Origin: Pseudomonas persica
Lineage (GTDB): Bacteria; Pseudomonadota; Gammaproteobacteria; Pseudomonadales; Pseudomonadaceae
DNA: 64,000 bases
Assembly (NCBI RefSeq): GCF_900291015.1
Contig: NZ_OLKL01000041.1
Location: 1 to 64,000, forward strand
Direction: 5' to 3'
A program made the position numbers and the translations under genes. The notes under the pieces were generated by a model. The model had not been told where the DNA came from. It ran no database searches and saw only the letters and a program-made list of their open reading frames with translations. Below are positions 17,248-27,261 of this stretch, piece by piece (the stretch's first letter is position 1; each line of letters starts with the position of its first letter).

Positions 17248-17940
17248 CTATTGCGACAGGAATGCTGCAACCCTCTCAGCCGCCGTCTGCACATGCTGCT
17301 CATGGCTGAACCCCGAGGCCTTCAGCGGCTTCAGGTCATGGTCCCCCGCCACCAGCCAGCTCACCTCGATCGCCGGCGATAACGCATACCCTGCCACAGC
17401 CTCGCGGTTACCCAGCGCATCGCGCTCTCCCTGCACGATCAACGTTGGCGTCTTCAATTCGGCCAGGTGCTCGACCCGTGGCTTCTCCGGTTTGCCCACC
17501 GCATAGAACGGATAACCCAGGCACACCAGTGCATCGGCGCCCAACTCATCGGCCAGCAGGCTGGCCATGCGCCCGCCCATGGACTTGCCACCCACTGCCA
17601 GCTTGCCCGCGACCAAAGGTCGCACCTGCCGGTACACCTCGCGCCAGCATTCCAGCAACACCTTCTGCGGATTCGGCGGCCGCTTGCCGCCGGTCACCCT
17701 GCGCTCGGCCATGTACGGGAACTCGAAGCGCACTACCGCGACCCCAAGCGCCGCAAGCCTTTGCGCCATTTCGTCCATGAACCCGCTGTCCATCGGCGCA
17801 CCTGCGCCATGGGCCAGGATCAGGCAGCCCTTGTAGTCGTCCTGGCCCCGAAGGTGCGGGGGATCGCAGCGCAAGCCTGGGACATTTCCGACCTTCGCCC
17901 ATTGATCCCCGTCAATACCGGCACTTTGCCCATTAATCAT
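17248..17940 (-). CDS. Alpha/beta hydrolase (KANL3/Tex30-type, YcjY-like)
   Basis: This 230-residue cytoplasmic hydrolase-fold protein has the oxyanion-region sequence ILAHGAGAPMDS, the nucleophile elbow GGKSMGG with Ser in GxSxG, an acid-loop region PTLIVQGERDALG, and the histidine GDHDLKP. These are the features of the small Tex30-like hydrolases. The substrate is unknown. The ATG at 17940 is chosen because GAGG lies at the right distance upstream and the upstream extension runs into the divergent ccoN leader. Its first codons carry the Anr box of the divergent cbb3 operon, so the two genes share a very compact regulatory region. Confidence 0.82.
   Translation of the reverse strand: MINGQSAGIDGDQWAKVGNVPGLRCDPPHLRGQDDYKGCLILAHGAGAPMDSGFMDEMAQRLAALGVAVVRFEFPYMAERRVTGGKRPPNPQKVLLECWREVYRQVRPLVAGKLAVGGKSMGGRMASLLADELGADALVCLGYPFYAVGKPEKPRVEHLAELKTPTLIVQGERDALGNREAVAGYALSPAIEVSWLVAGDHDLKPLKASGFSHEQHVQTAAERVAAFLSQ
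17902..17915 (+). promoter_or_regulatory. Anr (FNR-type) box of the first cbb3 operon
   Basis: TTGAT-CCCC-GTCAA matches the FNR/Anr consensus TTGAT-N4-ATCAA at nine of ten positions. Its centre lies about 82 bases before the ccoN ATG. A TTAATCAT -10-like stretch around 17932-17940 would place the start of transcription about 40 bases from the box centre, the usual class II activation geometry. The box is inside the 5' coding end of the divergent hydrolase gene. Confidence 0.8.
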
Positions 17941-17990
17941 GCTTGCCTCGTTGTAAAGCCTGCCAAATAACCGTGGATGGGAACCCATAC

Positions 17991-19415
<1,425 letters not shown>

Positions 19416-19428
19416 GGAGACCTGCCTG

Positions 19429-20037
19429 ATGAAACATGAAGTCATCGAGAAAAACGTCGGCCTGCTGGCCCTGCTGATGGTGTTTGCCGTCAGTATCGGC
19501 GGCCTGACCCAGATCGTCCCGCTGTTCTTCCAGGACGTCACCAACAAACCGGTGGAAGGCATGAAGCCCTACACCGCACTGCAACTGGAAGGCCGCGACA
19601 TCTACATCCGCGAAGGCTGCGTAGGCTGCCACTCGCAGATGATCCGCCCGTTCCGCGCCGAAACCGAGCGCTACGGCCACTACTCGGTAGCCGGTGAAAG
19701 CGTGTGGGATCACCCGTTCCTGTGGGGCTCCAAGCGTACCGGGCCGGACCTGGCCCGGGTCGGTGGTCGCTACTCGGACGACTGGCACCGTGCGCACCTG
19801 TACAACCCGCGCAACGTGGTACCGGAGTCGAAGATGCCGCCATACCCGTGGCTGGTTGCCCAGCAGGTCGACAACAGCCACACCGACACCAAGATGCGTA
19901 CCCTGCGCACCCTGGGCGTGCCGTACACCGACGACGACATCGCCGGGGCCCGCGATGCGCTCAAGGGCAAGACCGAGATGGACGCCCTGGTCGCCTACCT
20001 GCAGGTGCTCGGCACCGCGATCAAGAACAAGAGGTGA
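19429..20037 (+). CDS. ccoO: cbb3 oxidase monohaem cytochrome c subunit II, first operon
   Basis: This 202-residue membrane-anchored cytochrome c feeds electrons to CcoN. One N-terminal membrane segment (about residues 10-33) is followed by the haem c motif CVGCH (C64, C67, H68) and a conserved Met-containing periplasmic domain. It is nearly identical to the copy at 23052. GAGGAG lies upstream of the ATG. The gene is second in ccoNOQP. Confidence 0.96.
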   Translation: MKHEVIEKNVGLLALLMVFAVSIGGLTQIVPLFFQDVTNKPVEGMKPYTALQLEGRDIYIREGCVGCHSQMIRPFRAETERYGHYSVAGESVWDHPFLWGSKRTGPDLARVGGRYSDDWHRAHLYNPRNVVPESKMPPYPWLVAQQVDNSHTDTKMRTLRTLGVPYTDDDIAGARDALKGKTEMDALVAYLQVLGTAIKNKR

Positions 20038-20042
20038 GTACG

Positions 20043-20237
20043 ATGGAAATGGATATCGGCATGATCCGCGGCCTGGGTACCCTGGTGGTGATGATCGCCT
20101 TCATCGGCCTCACCCTGTGGGTATTCAACCGCCGCCGCGACCATGATTTCGCCGAAGCGCGCCTGCTGCCCTTCGTCGACGACCGCCTGCCCTCTGCCGG
20201 ACAGGAACCTGCTGCAAAAAGGAGTAACGGGCAATGA
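20043..20237 (+). CDS. ccoQ: cbb3 oxidase small subunit CcoQ, first operon
   Basis: This 64-residue single-span membrane protein (TM about residues 8-28, then NRRRDHDF) is the CcoQ/FixQ type that stabilises the oxidase complex. It starts five bases after the ccoO stop, and its stop codon overlaps the ccoP ATG (ATGA), suggesting translational coupling. Confidence 0.92.
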   Translation: MEMDIGMIRGLGTLVVMIAFIGLTLWVFNRRRDHDFAEARLLPFVDDRLPSAGQEPAAKRSNGQ

Positions 20238-21175
20238 CCACCTTCTGGAGTACGTACATCTGCGTACTGACCATCGGTAGCCTGATTGGCCTGACCTGGC
20301 TGTTGCTCGCCACCCGCAAGGGCCAGAGCAACAACACCACCGACCAGACCATGGGCCACAGCTTCGACGGCATCGAGGAATACGACAACCCACTGCCCAA
20401 GTGGTGGTTCTGGCTGTTCGTCGGCACCCTGGTGTTCTCGGTCGGCTACCTGATCCTCTACCCGGGCCTGGGCAACTGGAAGGGCATCCTGCCGGGCTAT
20501 GAAAATGGCTGGACCGGCGCCAACGAATGGCAGAAGGAAATGGACAAGGCCGACGCCAAGTTCGGCCCGATCTTCGCCAAGTACGCTGCCATGCCCGTGG
20601 AAGAAGTAGCCAAGGACCCGCAGGCGCTGAAAATGGGCAGCCGCCTGTTCGCCTCCAACTGCTCGGTCTGCCATGGCTCGGATGCCAAGGGTGCCTATGG
20701 CTTCCCCAACCTCACCGACAAGGACTGGCGCTGGGGCGGCGAGGCGCAAACCATCAAGGCTTCGATCATGAACGGCCGCCACGGCGTGATGCCGGCCTGG
20801 GCCGAAGTGATCGGCGAGCAGGGCGTGGCAGATGTGGCCGCGTTCGTGCTCACCGACCTCGCTGGCCGCAGCCTGCCGGAAGGGGTCAAGGCCGACCCGG
20901 CCAAGGGCAAGCAGACCTTCGCCGGCAACTGCGTGGCCTGCCATGGGCCTGAAGGCAAGGGCACCCCGGCCATGGGCGCGCCCGACCTGACCCACCCGCA
21001 GGCGTTCATCTACGGTTCGAGCTTTGCCCAGCTGCAGCAGACCATTCGCTATGGTCGCCAAGGGCAGATGCCGGCGCAGGCCGAGATCCAGGGCAACGAC
21101 AAGGTGCACCTGCTGGCGGCTTATGTGTATAGCCTGTCGCAGGATGGCACGGCTGAAGCGGTGACTGCCAAGTGA
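20234..21175 (+). CDS. ccoP: cbb3 oxidase dihaem cytochrome c subunit III, first operon
   Basis: This 313-residue subunit takes electrons from soluble cytochrome c. It has two N-terminal membrane segments (about 8-27 and 57-77) and two haem c motifs, CSVCH (C143, C146, H147) and CVACH (C233, C236, H237). It is last in the operon. Compared with the second copy (325 residues) it lacks a 12-residue insertion near residue 90 that is rich in polar residues. Confidence 0.95.
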   Translation: MTTFWSTYICVLTIGSLIGLTWLLLATRKGQSNNTTDQTMGHSFDGIEEYDNPLPKWWFWLFVGTLVFSVGYLILYPGLGNWKGILPGYENGWTGANEWQKEMDKADAKFGPIFAKYAAMPVEEVAKDPQALKMGSRLFASNCSVCHGSDAKGAYGFPNLTDKDWRWGGEAQTIKASIMNGRHGVMPAWAEVIGEQGVADVAAFVLTDLAGRSLPEGVKADPAKGKQTFAGNCVACHGPEGKGTPAMGAPDLTHPQAFIYGSSFAQLQQTIRYGRQGQMPAQAEIQGNDKVHLLAAYVYSLSQDGTAEAVTAK

Positions 21176-21207
21176 GGTCGCCGGGAGAAATTCGGCGTCT
21201 GTGAGGC

Positions 21208-21231
21208 CGAGCGCCGCCCGCGCGGCGCTCG
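21208..21231 (+). terminator. Strong GC hairpin after ccoP (first operon)
   Basis: A perfect 10-bp stem with a four-base loop (CGAGCGCCGC-CCGC-GCGGCGCTCG) begins 33 bases after the ccoP stop codon. There is no T run, so it may attenuate or protect the transcript end rather than being a classic intrinsic terminator. Confidence 0.55.
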
Positions 21232-21429
21232 ATATCCGCCCCACCACAACCCCCAAGCCTTACCCTTCAAGCCTTACCCTCGCCTCCCCCTCCTTGCACC
21301 CCCTCCGAACACAACTAAGCTTGTTGCCTCAGTGGGCCTCGCTCCGAAAGGAGCGAAGCAGACGCGGCGCGTAGCCTGTTGCCGTCCTGACAAAAGCCTG
21401 ACCGATCGATCAGAAAAAGACGAAAAACG

Positions 21430-21461
21430 GTACACATTACAAATATTTATTTGTGTACAAT
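21430..21461 (+). promoter_or_regulatory. Palindromic operator-like site and -10 element upstream of the second ccoN
   Basis: Inner dyad ACAAAT-ATTT-ATTTGT (21439-21454) lies inside an outer dyad GTACACA...TGTGTAC (21430-21436 and 21452-21458). TGTG-TACAAT (21452-21461) looks like an extended -10 for the downstream operon. A protein bound here would cover the promoter. No -35 match is clear. Confidence 0.5.
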
Positions 21462-21609
21462 CGTCCAGACCCGATCGCTGCGGGACATCAGTGAACGGGC
21501 TCGGGCACGGGTCGGCGTACCAAAGTTGCGTTGCGGTAACCCCAGTGGTTATCAATACTGGCGCCGATTTTTCGACCAACAAGAACATCAAAACCGTGGA
21601 ACCTTAGCA

Positions 21610-23051
<1,442 letters not shown>

Positions 23052-23052
<1 letters not shown>

Positions 23053-23660
23053 TGAAGCATGAAGCCGTCGAGAAGAACATAGGCCTGCTGGCCTTCTTCA
23101 TGGTCATCGCCGTGAGCATCGGTGGCCTGACCCAGATCGTCCCGCTGTTTTTCCAGGACGTCACCAACAAACCCGTGGAAGGCATGAAGCCGCGCAGCGC
23201 GCTGGAGCTGGAAGGCCGCGATATCTACATCCGCGAAGGCTGCGTGGGTTGCCACTCGCAGATGATCCGCCCGTTCCGCGCCGAAACCGAGCGCTATGGC
23301 CACTACTCGGTGGCCGGTGAAAGCGTGTGGGACCACCCGTTCCTGTGGGGCTCCAAGCGTACCGGGCCGGACCTGGCCCGGGTCGGTGGCCGCTACTCCG
23401 ATGACTGGCACCGTGCGCACCTGTACAACCCGCGCAACGTGGTACCGGAATCGAAGATGCCGTCCTACCCGTGGCTGGTCGAGCACAAGCTCGACGGCAA
23501 AGACACCGCGAAGAAGATGGAGGTGCTGCGCACCCTCGGCGTGCCGTATACCGACGCCGACATCGCCGGGGCCCGCGATGCGGTCAAGGGCAAGACCGAA
23601 ATGGACGCCATCGTCGCGTACCTGCAGGGTCTTGGCACCATCATCAAGAGCAAACGGTGA
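23052..23660 (+). CDS. ccoO: cbb3 oxidase monohaem cytochrome c subunit II, second operon
   Basis: This 202-residue protein has one N-terminal membrane anchor and the haem c motif CVGCH (C64, C67, H68). It is almost identical to the first-operon copy except around residues 48 and 145-160. Its ATG overlaps the ccoN stop codon by one base, indicating coupled translation. Confidence 0.96.
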
Positions 23661-23665
23661 CGCTG

Positions 23666-23863
23666 ATGGATATCGGGATGATTCGCGGCCTGGGCACCGT
23701 CGTGGTGATGGTGGCCTTCGTGGGCCTGGCGCTGTGGGTGTTCAACCCACGGCGTAAAAAGGACTTCGACGAAGCGACCCAACTGCCCTTCGCGGATGAT
23801 CCCGAGGCCAGCCGCCACGTCGAGCAAGAGCACGCAAAAGCTTCTGGGAGCAAAAAACAATGA
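23666..23863 (+). CDS. ccoQ: cbb3 oxidase small subunit CcoQ, second operon
   Basis: This 65-residue single-span protein (DIGMIRGLGTVVVMVAF...FNPRRKKDFDEA) lies five bases after ccoO. Its TGA overlaps the ccoP ATG. It is a clear paralogue of the first-operon CcoQ in the membrane segment, with a divergent soluble tail. Confidence 0.92.
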   Translation: MDIGMIRGLGTVVVMVAFVGLALWVFNPRRKKDFDEATQLPFADDPEASRHVEQEHAKASGSKKQ

Positions 23864-24837
23864 CAACCTTCTGGAGTCTGTACGTTACCGTCCTGACCCT
23901 GGGCACCATCTTCTCGTTGACCTGGCTGCTGCTGTCGACCCGCAAGGGCCAGCGCGAAGAGGTCACCGACGAAACCGTCGGGCATGCCTTCGATGGCATC
24001 GAGGAGTACGACAACCCGCTGCCGAAATGGTGGTTCTGGCTGTTCGTCGGCACCATCGTCTTCGCCCTCGGCTACCTGGTGCTGTACCCCGGCCTGGGCA
24101 ACTGGAAAGGCATCCTGCCGGGCTACTCATACCTGGATAACGACAAGCAGACCGAGTTCTCCAACGGCCAGCCGGGCTGGACCGGCGTGCACGAGTGGGA
24201 AAAGGAAATGGCCAAGGCCGACGCCCGCTTCGGGCCGATCTTCGCCAAGTTCGCCGCCATGCCTATCGAACAAGTGGCCAAGGACCCGCAAGCCCTGAAA
24301 ATGGGCGCGCGGCTGTTCGCCTCGAACTGCTCGGTATGCCACGGTTCCGACGCCAAGGGAGCCTTCGGCTTCCCCAACCTGACCGACAACGACTGGCGCT
24401 GGGGCGGCGAGCCGAACACCATCAAGACCACCATCATGGGCGGCCGCCACGGCGTGATGCCGGCCTGGGCCGAGGTGATCGGTGACCAGGGTGTGGCCGA
24501 CGTGGCGGCGTTCGTGGTCAGCAAACTGGATGGCCGCACACTGCCGGAAGGGGCGAAGGCCGATGTCGAGAACGGGCAGAAGATCTTCGCCGCCAACTGC
24601 GTGGCCTGTCACGGGCCTGAGGGCAAGGGTACACCGGCCATGGGCGCGCCGAACCTGACCCACCCGCAGGCGTTCATCTACGGTTCGAGCTTCGCTCAGT
24701 TGCAGCAGACTATCCGCTATGGCCGCCAGGGGCAGATGCCGGCCCAGGAGCAGCTGCAAGGCAATGACAAGGTGCACTTGCTGGCGGCTTATGTTTACAG
24801 CCTGTCGCAGGAGCAGGCGCCGGCCAAGGCCGAGTAA
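23860..24837 (+). CDS. ccoP: cbb3 oxidase dihaem cytochrome c subunit III, second operon
   Basis: This 325-residue protein has two N-terminal membrane segments and two haem c motifs, CSVCH and CVACH. It differs from the first copy by an insertion near residue 90 (YLDNDKQTEF region) between the membrane part and the first haem domain. It is the last gene of the operon and is followed by a REP pair. Confidence 0.95.
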   Translation: MTTFWSLYVTVLTLGTIFSLTWLLLSTRKGQREEVTDETVGHAFDGIEEYDNPLPKWWFWLFVGTIVFALGYLVLYPGLGNWKGILPGYSYLDNDKQTEFSNGQPGWTGVHEWEKEMAKADARFGPIFAKFAAMPIEQVAKDPQALKMGARLFASNCSVCHGSDAKGAFGFPNLTDNDWRWGGEPNTIKTTIMGGRHGVMPAWAEVIGDQGVADVAAFVVSKLDGRTLPEGAKADVENGQKIFAANCVACHGPEGKGTPAMGAPNLTHPQAFIYGSSFAQLQQTIRYGRQGQMPAQEQLQGNDKVHLLAAYVYSLSQEQAPAKAE

Positions 24838-24843
24838 GCAGGC

Positions 24844-24941
24844 CCGGCCTCTTCGCGGGTAAACCCGCTCCCACAGGTACTGCGCTACCTCAGGACCTGT
24901 GCGATCCCTGTGGGAGCGGGTTCACCCGCGAAGAGGCCGGC
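24844..24941. repeat. REP pair (inverted), TTCGCGGGTAAACCCGC type
   Basis: Two REP units in opposite orientation flank a short spacer, with arms reading GGCCTCTTCGCGGGT-AACCCGCTCCCACAGG. It lies between the ccoP stop and the ccoG promoter region. Confidence 0.92.
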
Positions 24942-24967
24942 AAAGGCACAGCATTTCTCGCAGGCTC

Positions 24968-24981
24968 ATGACTTGGATCAA
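24968..24981 (+). promoter_or_regulatory. Possible Anr box upstream of ccoG
   Basis: ATGAC-TTGG-ATCAA matches TTGAT-N4-ATCAA at eight of ten positions, with one perfect half. It is about 180 bases before the ccoG start, so the leader would be long. Control of ccoGHIS by Anr/FNR is common in related bacteria. Confidence 0.5.
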
Positions 24982-25156
24982 TTGACATCCGCCATAACAC
25001 GATTCATACCGTGAACCCAACGCGACTAAAGGTCGCAGCGCGACCCCATACTGCCATCAGCGGCGTATCATGGGCCGCAGAGCGCTAGCAGATTGCGCGA
25101 GACTGCGGCCGGCACGCACTGGCCGCGGCGTTTCTCCACTGCCGTGGGACTTGATG

Positions 25157-26572
25157 ATGAGCGAGCAAATTCCGGTACATGACGTCACCCCGCCTGCCAA
25201 CAAAGGGAAGGATTCCGTCGACCTCTACGCCTCCCGGGAAAAGATCTACACCCGTGCCTTCACCGGCCTGTTCCGACGCCTGCGCATGGTCGGCGGCGCC
25301 GTGCTGTTCCTGCTGTACTTCGGCACCGTCTGGCTGAACTGGGGCGGCCACCAGGCCGTGTGGTGGAACCTGCCCGAGCGCAAGTTCTACATCTTCGGCG
25401 CCACCATCTGGCCGCAGGACTTCATCCTGCTCTCGGGCATCCTCATCGTGGCCGCCTTCGGCCTGTTCTTCATCACCGTGTTCGCCGGCCGGGTGTGGTG
25501 CGGCTACACCTGCCCGCAAAGCGTGTGGACATGGATTTTCATGTGGTGCGAAAAGGTCACCGAGGGCGACCGCAACCAGCGCATGAAACTCGACAAAGCC
25601 CCCATGAGCGGCAACAAGTTCCTGCGCAAGTTCGCCAAGCACAGCCTGTGGCTGCTGATCGGTTTCGTCACCGGCATGACCTTCGTCGGCTATTTCTCGC
25701 CGATCCGTGAACTGGCCATCGAATTCTTCACCGGCCAGGCCGACGGCTGGGCCTATTTCTGGGTCGGCTTCTTCACCCTCGCCACCTACGGCAACGCCGG
25801 CTGGCTGCGCGAGCAGGTGTGCGTATACATGTGCCCCTACGCACGCTTCCAGAGCGTGATGTTCGACAAGGACACGCTGATCGTTTCCTACGACCCGCGC
25901 CGTGGCGAAACCCGCGGCCCGCGCAAAAAGGACATGGACTACAAGGCCAAGGGCCTGGGCGACTGCATCGACTGCACCATGTGCGTGCAGGTCTGCCCCA
26001 CCGGCATCGACATCCGTGACGGCCTGCAGATCGAGTGCATCGGCTGCGCCGCGTGCATCGACGCCTGTGACAGCATCATGGACAAGATGAACTACCCCAA
26101 AGGGCTGATCAGCTACACCACCGAACACAACCTGTCCGGGCAGAAGACCCACATGCTGCGCCCGCGCCTGATCGGCTATGCCGTGGTGCTGCTGGTGATG
26201 ATGATCGGCCTGGCCACCGCCTTCGCCACCCGTTCGCTGGTCGGTTTCGATGTCAGCAAGGACCGCGTGCTGTACCGTGAGAACGCCCAGGGCCGGATCG
26301 AGAACGTGTACAGCCTGAAGGTGATGAACAAGGACCAGCGCGACCACGTCTACGTGCTGGACGCCACCGGCCTGCCGGACCTGAAGCTTGAAGGCCAGCG
26401 CGAGATCCGCGTGGACGCTGGCGATATCGTCAGCCTGCCGGTGCAACTGTCGATCGCACCCGAGAAACTGCCGTCGACCACCAACGAAATCACCTTCATC
26501 CTCAAGAGCGCCGATGACAGCGACGCCCAGGTTGAAGCCAAGAGCCGCTTCATCGGCCCACAGATCCGCTGA
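25157..26572 (+). CDS. ccoG: cbb3 oxidase assembly protein CcoG (FixG family, Cu(II) reductase)
   Basis: This 471-residue polytopic inner-membrane iron-sulfur protein is needed to deliver copper to cbb3 oxidase; family members reduce Cu(II) to Cu(I). About five membrane segments are visible (around residues 36-55, 80-105, 160-180, 195-215 and 340-358). Two [4Fe-4S] motifs start at C270 (CIDCTMCVQVCP and CIGCAACIDACD), and a CGYTCPQ motif lies near residue 115. The C-terminus is a periplasmic Ig-like domain. Two ATGs are adjacent (25154, 25157); I use the second by comparison with P. putida. It is the first gene of ccoGHIS. Confidence 0.94.
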   Translation: MSEQIPVHDVTPPANKGKDSVDLYASREKIYTRAFTGLFRRLRMVGGAVLFLLYFGTVWLNWGGHQAVWWNLPERKFYIFGATIWPQDFILLSGILIVAAFGLFFITVFAGRVWCGYTCPQSVWTWIFMWCEKVTEGDRNQRMKLDKAPMSGNKFLRKFAKHSLWLLIGFVTGMTFVGYFSPIRELAIEFFTGQADGWAYFWVGFFTLATYGNAGWLREQVCVYMCPYARFQSVMFDKDTLIVSYDPRRGETRGPRKKDMDYKAKGLGDCIDCTMCVQVCPTGIDIRDGLQIECIGCAACIDACDSIMDKMNYPKGLISYTTEHNLSGQKTHMLRPRLIGYAVVLLVMMIGLATAFATRSLVGFDVSKDRVLYRENAQGRIENVYSLKVMNKDQRDHVYVLDATGLPDLKLEGQREIRVDAGDIVSLPVQLSIAPEKLPSTTNEITFILKSADDSDAQVEAKSRFIGPQIR

Positions 26573-26587
26573 GAGGGATAACCCACA

Positions 26588-27112
26588 ATGCCTGCCACCA
26601 CCGTCAGCCCCTGGTACAAGCACCTCTGGCCCTGGATCATCATCGGCATCCTCGCCACCTCGGTGTGCCTGAGCCTGACCATGGTCAGCATCGCCGTGCA
26701 CAACCCGGACAACCTGGTCAACGACAACTACTACGAGGCGGGCAAGGGCATCAACCGCTCGCTGGACCGTGAACTGCTGGCGCAGAACCTGGGCCTGAAG
26801 GCCGGCGTGCACCTGGACGAGCTGACCGGCGAAGTGGACGTGCGCCTGGCCGGCAACAGCGACCCGCAAAGCCTGGAGCTGAACCTGATTTCGCCAACCC
26901 AGCCGGAGAAAGACCGCAAGGTGCTGCTGAGCCGGGTCGAGGCTGGGCGCTATGTGGGGCAGCTGGAAGACAAGGTTGACGGGCGTCGCTTCGTCGAGCT
27001 GCTGGGTAGCGAAGGTGGCCAGGTTTGGCGCTTGTTCGAGGAAGAGAAAGTGGAGCATGGTGTGACCTTGCAGCTGGGTGATGAAGCCCTCCAGGGAGCC
27101 GAGCACCAATAA
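26588..27112 (+). CDS. ccoH: cbb3 oxidase assembly protein CcoH (FixH family)
   Basis: This 174-residue protein has one N-terminal membrane segment (about 14-34) and the conserved periplasmic start NPDNLVNDNYYEAGKGIN of the FixH family. CcoH binds CcoN during assembly of the oxidase. It lies 15 bases after ccoG with a GAGAGG Shine-Dalgarno. A REP pair with unusually long arms separates it from ccoI. Confidence 0.9.
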   Translation: MPATTVSPWYKHLWPWIIIGILATSVCLSLTMVSIAVHNPDNLVNDNYYEAGKGINRSLDRELLAQNLGLKAGVHLDELTGEVDVRLAGNSDPQSLELNLISPTQPEKDRKVLLSRVEAGRYVGQLEDKVDGRRFVELLGSEGGQVWRLFEEEKVEHGVTLQLGDEALQGAEHQ

Positions 27113-27130
27113 ACGCACCTCCGCCGCTCC

Positions 27131-27220
27131 TTGTGGGAGCGGGTTCACCCGCGAATGCGTCAGATCAGGCGATGATGTTTTCAGGTCTGACGCATTCGCG
27201 GGTAAACCCGCTCCCACAGG
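27131..27220. repeat. REP pair with extended arms between ccoH and ccoI
   Basis: The two REP units face each other and the match continues inward through CGCGAATGCGTCAGA / TCTGACGCATTCGCG, giving about 34-bp arms with only a few mismatches. The spacer is about 21 bases. Unusually it lies inside an operon (ccoGHIS), where a strong hairpin could affect ccoI expression. Confidence 0.93.
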
Positions 27221-27261
27221 TGCCGTGCCCAGCCGGCCGATATGTTTAAGGCAACGATGTG

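Larger units (their letters stand above)
21176..21609 (+). other. 434-base intergenic region between the two cbb3 operons
   Basis: It holds the hairpin at 21208-21231, a short direct repeat AAGCCTTACCCT (around 21256-21280), a near-palindrome CTGACCGATCGATCAG at 21398-21413, and a nested inverted repeat at 21430-21458 beside a TACAAT -10-like element at 21456-21461. I see no Anr box and no convincing coding frame. The leader before the second ccoN would be about 140 bases. Confidence 0.7.
24838..25156 (+). other. 319-base region between the second cbb3 operon and ccoG
   Basis: It contains the REP pair (24844-24941) and then an Anr-box-like sequence at 24968-24981. The rest (24982-25156) shows no motif that I recognise. 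The open frame before the ccoG ATG lacks family similarity. Confidence 0.7.
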
